DNA of 64,000 nucleotides from Solimonas flava DSM 18980 (GCF_000426685.1 NZ_KE384553.1:328906-392905), one strand, 5' to 3'. Shown: positions 44,427 through 53,799, numbered from the stretch's first letter. Made by a program: numbers and translations. Notes: generated by a model from the letters alone, not told the origin.

Positions 44427-46646
44427 CTAGTAGACATCGTCATCGACGCGAAGGTTCGGGAAACCGGAGCCGATCTGGCCCAGGCCCTTGAGTTCGAGCT
44501 GGGCGTAGATGCCGGTGTTGAAGGTGCCGCGCGAGTCGGAAATGTAGCGCCGCGCGGCGACGTCGATCGCCCAGCAGCAGGTGTCGTAGCGCAGGCCGAC
44601 GTAGGTATCGAGCGTCTTGGCGTCGCTGACCGAGTAACGCCAGCGCCCGGCGGCGCTGATCGCCTTGTAGATCGGCGTCATCATCACCAGATCGGTCTGC
44701 TCGAGCTGGTCGCGGCGGTAGCGGTAGGCGGCCTCGAACAGGCGCCGGTGATCGTCGCGGTAGCGCACGGCGATGCCGGTGCGGCTGAATTCGTTCTGCT
44801 CTGGCGACCACTGCGCGAGCAGGCGGGTGCCCCAGTTCTGCGACAGGTTGTAGTCGAATTCGCCGATGAAGTCGGTCGCACCCTTGTCCGGGGCGGCCGC
44901 GTCCGGCAGGGTCACGCGCGGCGCCTCGAAGCGGTAAAGCTGGCCGATCGCCACCGAAGCCTTGACCGCGCCGGTGTCCGGATCGAGCTGGCGGCCGGTC
45001 AGCGCCAGCGTCAGCTCGTTGGCATCCGAGATGCGGTCGAGGCCGGAGAAGCGGTTGCGCGCGAACAGCTGCGTGAAGTCGAAGTCCGGCTCGCCGCTGT
45101 CGAACACCGGCAGATCGCTCTGGCTCTCGTAGGGCACGTACAGGTAGAAGAGCCGCGGTTCGAGCAGCTGCGGCGTGCCGTCGGCGAGCATGCGTTCGAA
45201 GCGCAGGCCGTATTCGGTGCTGAACATCGGCAGCGCGCGGTCCGGCGAGTTCGACTGTCCGGCCGTTGTGTCGGTCAGCTCGTAGGCGGTGTAGTGGAAG
45301 TCCAGCTGCGCCTTGCTGAACCAGGCGATGGTGTCGCGCTCGATCCTCAGGTACGGATCGAGGTCGATGCGCTGGCCCTGCACCGAGTCGGCGCGGGCGA
45401 AGTTGCTGTACTCGCCGGTGAAACCGGCGCGCGTATAGAGATAGGTGTTGCGCGTCTGCGCGTTGACCAGCACCTGCGGCAGGCGCCGGTACGGTTCTTC
45501 GAGCGAGGTGATGTTGCTGTTGATCTTCTGGTAGTCCTGCACCAAGGCCTGGATCGAATACTCGGCCGGCGACTGGTAGGTCAGGCGCGCGCTGCGGTCG
45601 AGGAACGAGATCGAGCTCAGGTCGACGTTGCCGCCGAGGTCCTCGAAATAGGCCGGGTCGCTGACGTTGGCGTAGTGCAGCGCCATGCTCATGCGCTGGT
45701 TCAGCAGGCCGCGATGCTCGAACGACACGTAATCGCGCTTCTCGCCGGTGACATCGTCCTTGTCGAGGTATTCGTAGCCGAGATTGCCCTCGGACTGCTC
45801 GAACAGGTAGCGGCCGGCGAGATCGAGCTGCGTGCCGCGCTTGGACATGTAGCGCGGCGTGAACGTCAGGTCGTAGTTCTCGGCGAGGTTGATGTACAGC
45901 GGCTGGCGGATATCGAGGCCGGTCTTCTTGGTGTCGGCGACGATCGGGTACAGCAGGCCGGTGCGGCGACGGTCGTCGATCGGGAACTGCAGCCACGGCG
46001 AGTAGAAGATCGGCACGCCGAGGAAGCGCAGGCGCGCGTTGCTGGCGCTGCCCAGGCCGGCGTCGTAGTCGAGCTTGATCTTGCTCGCCTCCAGATACCA
46101 GCTGTCGTCGCCGGGCGCGCAGCTGGTATAGGTCGCCTCCTGCATCGACGCCGTCTTGTCGGCGTTGACCTGCAGCTCGCGGGCGTTGCCGCGCGCGACG
46201 CGCGCGGTCAGCGTGAAGGCGTTGTCGCTGAAGATGCCGGTCTGGTCGTCGAGGTCGAACTGCGCGCGCTGCGAATCGACGACCACGTCCTGGCTGCGGA
46301 ACAGCGATTCGTTGTTGATGATGACGCGCTTCTGCGCCGCATCGTAGTCGAGCTGGTCGGCGCTGATCTCCTTGTCGCCCTGGCGCAGCTTGACCGAGCC
46401 GAGCAGCTTCGACAGGCCTTCCTGCTGCAGGTCGACCTGATCGGCCGTCATGCGGATCTTGTCGTCGGTTGCCGGCTCCAGCGGCGGCAGCGTGTCGCTG
46501 ATCTGCGGGCAGGTCGACGGCATCAGGTCGTGCCGGTCGCGCGTGTAGTCCGAACGGGTCGGCAGCGTGCTCTGCGCGTGCGCCGGTGCGGCCATGGCGC
46601 AGCAGAACCCGAGCAGGAAGGCGAACGGACGCTGGGAAAGGAACAA
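44427..46646 (-). CDS. lptD: LPS-assembly protein LptD, probable TTG start
   Basis: A protein of about 739 residues. An OstA-type periplasmic domain (RMTADQVDLQQEG to about residue 170) is followed by the large C-terminal barrel. The disulfide-forming cysteines are recognisable: STCP and TSCAPG near the N-domain, and the adjacent pair in DTCCW near the C-terminus. LptD inserts lipopolysaccharide into the outer leaflet with LptE. Only a TTG at 46646 gives a complete signal peptide (RPFAFLLGFCCAMAAPAHA). The first ATG, at 46595, would begin inside the signal. No strong ribosome site is seen for either. Confidence 0.92.
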   Translation of the reverse strand: MFLSQRPFAFLLGFCCAMAAPAHAQSTLPTRSDYTRDRHDLMPSTCPQISDTLPPLEPATDDKIRMTADQVDLQQEGLSKLLGSVKLRQGDKEISADQLDYDAAQKRVIINNESLFRSQDVVVDSQRAQFDLDDQTGIFSDNAFTLTARVARGNARELQVNADKTASMQEATYTSCAPGDDSWYLEASKIKLDYDAGLGSASNARLRFLGVPIFYSPWLQFPIDDRRRTGLLYPIVADTKKTGLDIRQPLYINLAENYDLTFTPRYMSKRGTQLDLAGRYLFEQSEGNLGYEYLDKDDVTGEKRDYVSFEHRGLLNQRMSMALHYANVSDPAYFEDLGGNVDLSSISFLDRSARLTYQSPAEYSIQALVQDYQKINSNITSLEEPYRRLPQVLVNAQTRNTYLYTRAGFTGEYSNFARADSVQGQRIDLDPYLRIERDTIAWFSKAQLDFHYTAYELTDTTAGQSNSPDRALPMFSTEYGLRFERMLADGTPQLLEPRLFYLYVPYESQSDLPVFDSGEPDFDFTQLFARNRFSGLDRISDANELTLALTGRQLDPDTGAVKASVAIGQLYRFEAPRVTLPDAAAPDKGATDFIGEFDYNLSQNWGTRLLAQWSPEQNEFSRTGIAVRYRDDHRRLFEAAYRYRRDQLEQTDLVMMTPIYKAISAAGRWRYSVSDAKTLDTYVGLRYDTCCWAIDVAARRYISDSRGTFNTGIYAQLELKGLGQIGSGFPNLRVDDDVY

Positions 46647-46769
46647 AGGTGGGCCGGTTTCGGGGATCGGGGCGCAAGTATCGGCGGACGTTTGCGCCCG
46701 GTGCAATCGTCGGCGGCACGGCCGTTCGGTTAAGCTGCGGCGCCCGTCTCGTCCCGCCCCGGCCCCGCC

Positions 46770-47792
46770 TTGTCCAATACGCCCCCCGTTGTCGAACTCG
46801 ATGCCCGCGCCGCCGCCGGCCGCGACTGGGCGCTGCGCCAGCTCGGGCTCGCCGATGCCCGCTTCGCGCCGGCCTCCGCCGACGCCAGCTTCCGGCGCTA
46901 TTTCCGCCTCGAATCCGGCGCCGACAGCTGGGTGCTGATGGATGCGCCGCCGGCGCGCGAAGACTGCACGCCGTTCATTCAGGTGGCGCAGCTGCTGCAC
47001 GAGGCCGGCCTGCACGTGCCGCGCATCGTCGCCCGGGACCTCGCGTCCGGCTATCTGCTGCTGACCGACCTCGGCCGCCAGACCTATCTGCAGCGGATTC
47101 GCGAGGGCGGAGCGCAGGTCGACGCCGACGCCCTGATGGAGGATGCGATCGACGCCCTGATCCGCTGGCAGCTCGCCAGCCGCCCGGGCGTGTTGCCGCC
47201 GTACGACGCGGACCTGCTGCGGCGCGAGCTGCAGCTGTTCCCGGACTGGTATGTCGCCCGCCACCTGCAGACCGCGACCCGCATCGAGCAGGCCGCCGCG
47301 CTCGAAGGCATCGAGCGTCTGCTGGTCGACTCGGCGCTGGCCCAGCCGCGCGTCTACGTGCATCGCGACTACATGCCGCGCAACCTGATGGTGTCGGCCC
47401 CGAACCCGGGCATCCTCGACTTTCAGGACGCCGTCGAGGGGCCGCTGACCTACGACGTCGTCTCGCTGTTCAAGGATGCCTTCCTGAGCTGGCCGGCCGA
47501 GCGCGTCGAGCGCTGGCGCCGGCTCTATGCCGAGCGCGCGCGCCGGGCCGGCCTGCCGGTCGCCGACGAGGCCGAGTTCGCGCGCCAGTTCGACTGGATG
47601 GGCGTGCAGCGTCACCTCAAGGTCATCGGCATCTTCGCCCGCATTCACTATCGCGACGGCAAGGCGCACTACCTGGCCGACGTGCCGCGCTTCATCGGCT
47701 ACGTGCGCGACGTCGCGCAGCGTTACCGCGAGCTGGCGCCGTTGCTGCGCCTGTTCGACGAGCTCGGCCTGCACGACGGCGCCGCCGCGTGA
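46770..47792 (+). CDS. amgK: Cell-wall sugar kinase AmgK (aminoglycoside phosphotransferase fold), TTG start
   Basis: A 340-residue APH-fold kinase with the catalytic loop VHRDYMPRNLMV and the metal-binding ILDFQDA. AmgK phosphorylates the anomeric position of N-acetylmuramic acid/N-acetylglucosamine in the peptidoglycan recycling route that bypasses de novo UDP-MurNAc synthesis. The partner murU follows with a GTGA overlap, and the pair is divergent from lptD as in pseudomonads. The start appears to be TTG 46770; no in-frame ATG precedes the conserved region. Confidence 0.92.
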   Translation: MSNTPPVVELDARAAAGRDWALRQLGLADARFAPASADASFRRYFRLESGADSWVLMDAPPAREDCTPFIQVAQLLHEAGLHVPRIVARDLASGYLLLTDLGRQTYLQRIREGGAQVDADALMEDAIDALIRWQLASRPGVLPPYDADLLRRELQLFPDWYVARHLQTATRIEQAAALEGIERLLVDSALAQPRVYVHRDYMPRNLMVSAPNPGILDFQDAVEGPLTYDVVSLFKDAFLSWPAERVERWRRLYAERARRAGLPVADEAEFARQFDWMGVQRHLKVIGIFARIHYRDGKAHYLADVPRFIGYVRDVAQRYRELAPLLRLFDELGLHDGAAA

Positions 47793-48511
47793 CGGTACGC
47801 GCCTTCATCCTCGCCGCCGGCCGCGGCGAACGCATGCGGCCGCTGACCGATGAGACGCCCAAGCCGCTGCTCGAAGCGGGCGGTCAGGCCCTGATCGAAC
47901 ATCAGCTGCGCGGACTGGCCGCGGCCGGCGTGCGCGAGGCCGTCGTCAACCTCGGCTGGCTCGGCGCGCGCATCGCCGGGCGGCTCGGCGACGGTTCCCG
48001 TTACGGCCTGCGCATCGCTTACTCCGACGAAGGCTGGCCGGCGCTGGAGACCGGCGGCGCCTTGCGCCGCGCGCTACCGCTGCTCGGCGAGCGGCCGTTC
48101 CTGCTCGTCAACGGCGATGTCTACACGGACTACGCCTGGCCGGCGCTGCTGGCCCGGGCCCGGGACTGGCCGGATGCGTGCCGGGCGCACCTGGTGCTGG
48201 TGCCGAATCCGGCCCACCATCCGCGCGGTGATTTCACGCTCGCCGACGGCAAGCTCGTCGAACCGCCGGGCGCGGCGCGGCTGACCTTCAGCGGCCTTTC
48301 GATCATCGACCCGCGCCTGCTCGACGAGGCTCCGGACGCCGGCGCGTTTCCGCTGGCACCGCTGCTGCGTGCGGCGGCGCGCCAGGGCCGCGTCAGTGCC
48401 GAGCTGCACGCCGGCCTGTGGTCGGACGTCGGCACCCCCGAACGCCTGCAGGCGCTGCAGGCCCTGCTGGCGCCCCCCTTGCAGACCGGGCCCGCCGCCC
48501 ATAAGCCTTGA
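47789..48511 (+). CDS. murU: N-acetylmuramate-1-phosphate uridylyltransferase
   Basis: A 240-residue nucleotidyltransferase with the signature LAAGRGERMRPLTDETPKPL at its start and LVNGDVYTD for metal binding. MurU joins UTP to MurNAc-1-phosphate from AmgK to give UDP-MurNAc, which lets recycling bypass MurA and so affects fosfomycin sensitivity in species that have it. The GTG start is inside the amgK stop, and the two are certainly translated together. Longer in-frame openings upstream are antisense or out-of-frame artefacts. Confidence 0.93.
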   Translation: MTVRAFILAAGRGERMRPLTDETPKPLLEAGGQALIEHQLRGLAAAGVREAVVNLGWLGARIAGRLGDGSRYGLRIAYSDEGWPALETGGALRRALPLLGERPFLLVNGDVYTDYAWPALLARARDWPDACRAHLVLVPNPAHHPRGDFTLADGKLVEPPGAARLTFSGLSIIDPRLLDEAPDAGAFPLAPLLRAAARQGRVSAELHAGLWSDVGTPERLQALQALLAPPLQTGPAAHKP

Positions 48512-48515
48512 GACC

Positions 48516-49880
48516 ATGAGCATGAATCCGAGTCCGATGCCCGCCGCCGATTCCGGTCTGCCGTCTGCCGAGCTGCTGCAGGCGCGCCTCGACGTGGCCC
48601 TGTCCCATGCGCGCCGCGGCGGTGCGAGCGCCGCCGAAGCCAGCGTTTCGGCGAGCCGCGGCCTGACCGTCAACGTCCGCCAGAAGGAAGTCGAGAGCCT
48701 GGAGTTCCAGCAGGACCGCGAGCTCGGCCTGACGGTCTACATCGGCCAGCGCAAGGGCCATGCGACGACCGGCGACTGGAGCGACGCCGGCATCGCGCAG
48801 GCGGTCGACGCGGCGCTGGCGATCGCCGCCGCGACCGGCGAGGACCCCTGCAACGGCCTGGCCGATCCGGCGCTGATGGCGCGCGAGTTCCCGGACCTCG
48901 ATCTCGATCATCCCTGGGATCTGTCGGCCGAGGCGGCCGTCGATCTGGCGCGTGCCTGCGAGGCCGCCGCATTCGCCGCCGATCCGCGCATCACCGGCAG
49001 CGAGGGCGCCAGCGTGTCGAGCCATCGCGGCATCTCCGCCTACGCGAACACGCATGGCTTTTTCGGTGCGCGGCGCGGTACGCAGCACAGCCTCAGCTGT
49101 GCGGTCGTCGCCAGCGCCGGCGAGGACATGCAGCGCGACTACTGGTACAGCAACGCCCGCGTGCCGGGCGAGCTGATGACGCCGGAGGCGATCGGCGACA
49201 AGGCCGGCCGCCGTGCGGCGGCGCGCCTCGGCGCGCGCAAGCTGGCGACCCGGCGCGCGCCGGTGCTGCTGCCGCCGGAGCTGGCGCGCGGCTTCTGGGG
49301 TCATTTCACCGGCGCGATCTCCGGCGGCGCGCTGTATCGCAAGGCCAGTTTCCTGGTCGACAAGCTCGGCGAAACCGTGTTCTCGCGCGCCGTCACGTTG
49401 CGCCAGCAACCGCAGCTGCGGCGCGGCGCGGCGAGCGCCGCGTACGACCACGAGGGCGTCGCCACGCGCGAGCGGACGCTGGTCGAGCAGGGCCGCCTCG
49501 AAGGCTGGCTGCTGTCGAGCTACTCGGCGCGCAAGCTCGGCCTGCAGACGACCGGCAATGCCGGCGGCGTGTTCAACCTCGTCGTCGAGCCGGGCGCGTT
49601 CGATCTGCCCGGGCTGCTGCTGGAAATGCGCGAGGGTCTGCTCGTCACCGAGCTGCTCGGTCACGGCGCCAATCTGGTCAGCGGCGACTATTCGCGCGGC
49701 GCGGCCGGATTCTGGATCGAGAACGGCGAGATCGCCTATCCGGTCGACGAGCTGACGATTGCCGGCAATCTCGCCGAGATGTTCCGCGGCGTCGTGGCCG
49801 TCGGCCGCGATGTCGATCCGCATGCCGGCATCCGCACCGGCTCGGTGCTGATCGACGGCATGACGATCGCCGGGCACTGA
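48516..49880 (+). CDS. pmbA: Metalloprotease subunit PmbA/TldE
   Basis: A 454-residue PmbA/TldE, recognisable from LTVNVRQKEVESLEFQQDRELGLTVY-type sequence in the N-domain, and from GGVFNLVVEPG, LLVTELLGHG and AGFWIENGEIAYPVDELTIAGN near the end. With TldD it forms a protease that matures microcin-like peptides and helps degrade CcdA. The subunit itself usually lacks the catalytic HExxxH of TldD, and none is visible here. No tldD gene is in the window. The ATG 48516 follows murU by four bases. Confidence 0.95.
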   Translation: MSMNPSPMPAADSGLPSAELLQARLDVALSHARRGGASAAEASVSASRGLTVNVRQKEVESLEFQQDRELGLTVYIGQRKGHATTGDWSDAGIAQAVDAALAIAAATGEDPCNGLADPALMAREFPDLDLDHPWDLSAEAAVDLARACEAAAFAADPRITGSEGASVSSHRGISAYANTHGFFGARRGTQHSLSCAVVASAGEDMQRDYWYSNARVPGELMTPEAIGDKAGRRAAARLGARKLATRRAPVLLPPELARGFWGHFTGAISGGALYRKASFLVDKLGETVFSRAVTLRQQPQLRRGAASAAYDHEGVATRERTLVEQGRLEGWLLSSYSARKLGLQTTGNAGGVFNLVVEPGAFDLPGLLLEMREGLLVTELLGHGANLVSGDYSRGAAGFWIENGEIAYPVDELTIAGNLAEMFRGVVAVGRDVDPHAGIRTGSVLIDGMTIAGH

Positions 49881-49911
49881 CGGGCGTGCCGGTGCCCGCC
49901 GCGGCTGAGCT

Positions 49912-50724
49912 TCAGCGCGGCCGCGCGGCGTTCGATCTGCCCCGCGGCGCCAGCGGCGTGACTTTGGCGGAGTCCGGCTCGCCTTCGTGCAGCTCGGCCC
50001 AGCGGACGATCTCGATGCGGCCGTTGAGGTCCTCGGCCAGCGCCGTGCAACTCTCGACCCAGTCGCCGCAGTTGTAGTACTGGATGCCGTGGACACGCCG
50101 GATCTCGGCGTGGTGGATGTGGCCGCAGATCACGCCGTCGAGCTGCCGCCGGCGGCAGTCGCGGGCCACCGCGTCCTCGAAAGCCGAAACGAAGTTCACC
50201 GCGCGCTTGACCTGGTGCTTGGCGTAGGCCGACAGCGACCAGTGCGGCTTGTCGAGTCGGGCCCGGACGCGATTGATCAGCACGTTGGCGCGCAGCAGCG
50301 TCTGGTAGGCCGCGTCGCCGGCGACGGCGATGCGCCGGAAATAGCGCGTGATCATGTCGAAGGCGTCGCCGTGCAGGACCAGCAGGCGGCGGCCGTCGGC
50401 GGTGTGGTGAATTGCTTCGTTGGCGATCGAGATATTGCCGAAGTGCATCGCGTGGTCGACGTAGCGGCGCAGGAACTCGTCGTGATTGCCGGTGATGTAG
50501 TAGACGGCGGTGCCGGCTTCCGCCTTGCTGAGGATCTCGCGCACGACATTGGCGTGCGCCTGCGGCCAGTACCAGCTCTGGTGCAGCTTCCAGCCGTCGA
50601 TGATGTCGCCGACCAGATAGAGCCGCTCGCAGTCGTGGCGGCGCAGGAAATCGGCGAGGAGCTCGGCCTGGCAGCCGGGCCGCCCGAGGTGGACGTCGGA
50701 AACCCACAGCGTGCGATAGCGCAT
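49912..50724 (-). CDS. LpxH-like metallophosphoesterase, copy 1
   Basis: A 270-residue calcineurin-fold enzyme with SDVHLG, GDIIDGWK, GNHDEF, VLHGDAFD and CGHIHH, the full metal ligand set. It resembles the enlarged LpxH relatives that hydrolyse UDP-2,3-diacylglucosamine in lipid A synthesis, though a role as a general phosphoesterase cannot be excluded. It is a close relative of the next gene and lies directly after it on the same strand. The ATG 50724 is preferred over 50796 since the sequence before it is low-complexity and GGGGG precedes it. Confidence 0.85.
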   Translation of the reverse strand: MRYRTLWVSDVHLGRPGCQAELLADFLRRHDCERLYLVGDIIDGWKLHQSWYWPQAHANVVREILSKAEAGTAVYYITGNHDEFLRRYVDHAMHFGNISIANEAIHHTADGRRLLVLHGDAFDMITRYFRRIAVAGDAAYQTLLRANVLINRVRARLDKPHWSLSAYAKHQVKRAVNFVSAFEDAVARDCRRRQLDGVICGHIHHAEIRRVHGIQYYNCGDWVESCTALAEDLNGRIEIVRWAELHEGEPDSAKVTPLAPRGRSNAARPR

Positions 50725-50868
50725 CGTGCCCCCGCTTCCGCCGCGGCCCGGCGCAGGCCGCGTCAGTCTGGGGCGAGCAAGTTCCTTGCCATGCAAGCGC
50801 GCGGATAGGGCGGGGCCGGCACCGGCCGTGATGCGCCGCTCACTCGGCGGCGTGCCGTGCGGGCCGGA

Positions 50869-51714
50869 TCAGGCGGTCGCGCGGCGCCGCAGCGGGGTGA
50901 CCGTCGAGCTCTGGTTGAGGTGGTCGAGTTCGACCCAGCGAATGACATGGATGCGGCCGTTGAAGTCTTCGGCCAGCGCCGTGCAGCTCTCGACCCAGTC
51001 GCCGCAGTTGTAGTACGTCACGCCCTCGATGTCGCGCGCATCGGCGTGGTGGATGTGGCCGCAGACGACGCCGTCGAGCTCGCGGCGGCGGCATTCGCGG
51101 GCCAGCGATTCCTCGAAGGTCGAGACGATGTTGACCGCCGTCTTGACGTGCTGCTTGGCAAACGCCGACAGCGACCAGTAGCGCATGCCGAGCAGCGAGC
51201 GGCCGCGGTTGAACCAGTAGTTGAAGCGCATCGTGCCTTCGTAGAGCGCGTCGCCGGCCAGCGCGATCCACTTGTGGTAGCGCGTGATGACGTCGAAGAA
51301 ATCGCCGTGCACGACCAGCAGCCGCCGGCCGTCGGCCGTCTCGTGCACGTGCTCGTTGACGAGGCGGATGTTGCCGATTTCGAGCTCGTAGCCGACGAAC
51401 TTGCGCAGGAATTCGTCGTGGTTGCCGGTGACGTAGAAGACCTGGGTGCCGCGCTTGGCCTTGGTCAGGATCTTGCGCACGACGTTGGTGTGCTCCTGCG
51501 GCCAGAACCAGCCGGAACGCAGCTTCCAGCCGTCGATGATGTCGCCGACCAGATACAGCTTCTCGCAGCTGTTGTGCTTGAGGAAGTCGGCGAGATGCTC
51601 GGCCTTGCAGCCCGGCGTGCCGAGGTGGACGTCGGAGATCCAGAGCGTGCGGTAGCGGTGCTTGCCGTCGTCGGCAGGCTTGCGGGACTTGGCTTTGCGC
51701 GGAGCGTCTTTCAT
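50869..51714 (-). CDS. LpxH-like metallophosphoesterase, copy 2
   Basis: A 281-residue paralogue of the downstream gene. It shares SDVHLGTPGC, LYLVGDIIDGWK, GNHDEFLR, HGDFFDVITRY and CGHIHHA, and a nearly identical CGDWVESCTALAED segment. It has a short basic N-terminal tail (MKDAPRKAKSRK) that copy 1 lacks. The two arose by tandem duplication and have since diverged. One may be the lipid A enzyme, and the other may act on a different nucleotide-lipid, perhaps a product of the lipid cluster; this is speculative. Confidence 0.85.
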   Translation of the reverse strand: MKDAPRKAKSRKPADDGKHRYRTLWISDVHLGTPGCKAEHLADFLKHNSCEKLYLVGDIIDGWKLRSGWFWPQEHTNVVRKILTKAKRGTQVFYVTGNHDEFLRKFVGYELEIGNIRLVNEHVHETADGRRLLVVHGDFFDVITRYHKWIALAGDALYEGTMRFNYWFNRGRSLLGMRYWSLSAFAKQHVKTAVNIVSTFEESLARECRRRELDGVVCGHIHHADARDIEGVTYYNCGDWVESCTALAEDFNGRIHVIRWVELDHLNQSSTVTPLRRRATA

Positions 51715-51795
51715 GGCGCGTGCGACTGTCGCGCCGCGCAATGATCCGCAGATTACGACGCGATGAAGCTTTGGTGACGCGGCCGGATGACGGAC

Positions 51796-51826
51796 AAAAA
51801 AAGGGCGCGGCGTCGCCGCCGCGCCC
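51796..51826 (-). terminator. Intrinsic terminator after the lipoprotein gene
   Basis: A perfect 10 bp stem (GGGCGCGGCG/CGCCGCGCCC, loop TCGC) at 51803-51826, followed on the minus strand by seven T residues (complement of 51796-51802), 19 bases after the lipoprotein stop. It ends the ompA-lipoprotein transcript. Confidence 0.92.
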
Positions 51827-51844
51827 CAGGGGAAAAGCGCTGCC

Positions 51845-52645
51845 TCAGGTGCTCGGCGCCGTCACGAACTTGCCGCCCGTGCACAGCTCGTGCACGTGCA
51901 TGGCATCGCCGACGTCGACGCTGAGCAGTCCCGGCGTCAGGCCGATCGTGACGCGATCGAAAGCCTTGTGCGACTTCAGGCCGATGAACGCCGGCTGGTC
52001 GGCGGTCAGGCCGAGCAGGTCGAGATCGGACTGCGAGTAGGTCGTCGTTTCCTGCTCGGTGTCGCCGAGGTAGGTCGTCACCGAGATCTGGTTGAACAGG
52101 CTCAGATCGACGGTCGCGGTCGGGAACGAGACGCCGAACACGGCGAAGGTTCCGGCCGGCACCTGCGACGGGAACACCACCGATTCGTCGACCGAACTGA
52201 GCAGGCCGCCGAGCAGGCCGAGCGTGAGGCTGAACGTCGAATAGGTGGCCAGATGGCCGTCGACCGCGTAATCCTTCTCGGTGACGCTGTTCAGCAGCGT
52301 CGTCACCGTGTTGCCGCCGAGCAGGTTCAGCAGCGTGCTGAGCAGGCCGCCGACCAGACCGTTCGCGCCGACTTCGGTCGTGACATCGCCGTAGGCCTTG
52401 GCGCCCTGCAGGCAGACGAAGTTGCCGCTGATGGTGGTGTCGGTCTGGCCGTCGCCGTCGGTGTCCTCGCCGACCGTGGTCGGCGTGGAACCGTCGTTGG
52501 AGCCGAAGCCGCCGTTGTCGCCGCCGTCGTCGACGATGCCGCCGCTCTCGACGCCATCGCCGTCGGCCGAGCAGGCGGCCAGGCCGAAGCTCGTCGCGAC
52601 CATCGCGGCAAGCAGGGTTTTCTTCAGAAGATCAAACGTGTTCAT
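51845..52645 (-). CDS. Hypothetical lipoprotein
   Basis: A 266-residue predicted lipoprotein of unknown function. The signal peptide ends at FGLAAC (lipidated Cys25). An acidic Asp/Gly-rich linker follows (about 27-70, with DTDGDGQTD resembling a calcium-binding loop). A globular part then contains repeated LLGGLLS/LLNLLGG hydrophobic segments. GGAG is nine bases before the chosen ATG; an alternative ATG at 52660 would add five residues. It starts 20 bases after the OmpA-family gene and ends at a strong terminator, so the two form one operon. A possible role is envelope structure or adhesion. Confidence 0.7.
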   Translation of the reverse strand: MNTFDLLKKTLLAAMVATSFGLAACSADGDGVESGGIVDDGGDNGGFGSNDGSTPTTVGEDTDGDGQTDTTISGNFVCLQGAKAYGDVTTEVGANGLVGGLLSTLLNLLGGNTVTTLLNSVTEKDYAVDGHLATYSTFSLTLGLLGGLLSSVDESVVFPSQVPAGTFAVFGVSFPTATVDLSLFNQISVTTYLGDTEQETTTYSQSDLDLLGLTADQPAFIGLKSHKAFDRVTIGLTPGLLSVDVGDAMHVHELCTGGKFVTAPST

Positions 52646-52665
52646 TACGGGGGACTCCATCGTCC

Positions 52666-53799
52666 TTAGTTCAGGATGCGCAGTTCGACGCGGCGGTTGA
52701 GTTCACGGCCTTCGTCGGTCTTGTTATCGGCGATCGGCTGCGACTCTCCATAGCCCTTGGCCGTCAGCTGCGATTCCGGCACGCCGTGCTCGACGAAGTA
52801 CTGCATCACGGACTGCGCGCGGCCTTCCGAGAGCTTCTGGTTGTACTCGTCCGAGCCGATGCTGTCGGTGTGGCCGGCGATCTCGACCTGCATGTCCGGA
52901 TACTTCTTCAGCACGCCGACCGCCCAGTCGAGGATGGTCTGCGCGTCCGGACGCAGGCGCGTCTTGTTGAACTCGAAGGTCACGCCCTTGAGATTGATGA
53001 CCTTCTCGAACGGGCAGCCGTCGCCGTCGACGCGCGAACCGGCCGGGGTATCCGGGCACTTGTCCTTCTCGTCGACCACGCCGTCGCCGTCGCTGTCGGT
53101 CAGGCCGGTCGGCACTTCGACGATCTTGGTCGTCTCGGTCGCCGCCGCCATCTCGATCGCTTTTTCCTTGAACAGCGGGATTTCGATGCCGAGCGCGTAG
53201 CGGATGTCGCCGTAGCCGTCGGCGAAGCCGTCGTACACGTAGCGGACTTCACCGCGCAGACGCAGCTGGCCGACCTTGGTGAACGGTCCGGTCACGAAAC
53301 CGACGCCGCCGTTGGCGAACCAGTCGTAACCGTCGTCTTCGGCGCCGTTCGGGTAGATGTCGTTATAGGTCGCGCCGCCGCCGATCAGGATGAACGGCGT
53401 GAAGTGCGAGCGGTCGCCGAAGGCGTAGAACAGGTCCGCGCCGAGGCCGTAGTGGTAGAAATCGGTGCGCAGGGTGTCGCCGGTCTCGAAGGTCTGCGCC
53501 CAGCCGTGCAGTTCGTAGCCCCAGCGCTTCTGGCTCTGCCAGCCATAGAGCAGGTCGATGCCGACGCCGCGGTTGATGTCGGCGAGGCCGAAGCTGCGGT
53601 CGCTGTCCGGATCGGTGTACAGACCCTGGATGCCGATGTAGCTCGGCGCGACCAGCTCGGTCGTTTCGACCGTCGTCGTGCTGGTGTCGGTGCTTTCGGC
53701 GCCGCTTTCCGCGAGCGGGTCGGTGGCGGCGTCCTGCGCGTAAGCCGACGCGGCCGCCAGAACCGCCGCCGCACCCAACAAGCCATATGCAGTCTTCAT
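52666..53799 (-). CDS. OmpA-family outer-membrane protein with a calcium-binding linker
   Basis: A 377-residue protein: signal peptide to SAYA, an eight-strand-type beta-barrel domain (about 55-215), a thrombospondin type 3-like linker (DSDGDGVVDEKDKCPDTPAG), and a C-terminal OmpA domain. The last has EFNKTRLRPDAQ and the peptidoglycan-binding IAGHTDSIGSDEYNQKLSEGRA. GGAG five bases before the ATG 53799 fixes the start, and the opening to 53850 is rejected. It anchors the outer membrane to the cell wall and may also be a slow porin. Confidence 0.93.
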   Translation of the reverse strand: MKTAYGLLGAAAVLAAASAYAQDAATDPLAESGAESTDTSTTTVETTELVAPSYIGIQGLYTDPDSDRSFGLADINRGVGIDLLYGWQSQKRWGYELHGWAQTFETGDTLRTDFYHYGLGADLFYAFGDRSHFTPFILIGGGATYNDIYPNGAEDDGYDWFANGGVGFVTGPFTKVGQLRLRGEVRYVYDGFADGYGDIRYALGIEIPLFKEKAIEMAAATETTKIVEVPTGLTDSDGDGVVDEKDKCPDTPAGSRVDGDGCPFEKVINLKGVTFEFNKTRLRPDAQTILDWAVGVLKKYPDMQVEIAGHTDSIGSDEYNQKLSEGRAQSVMQYFVEHGVPESQLTAKGYGESQPIADNKTDEGRELNRRVELRILN

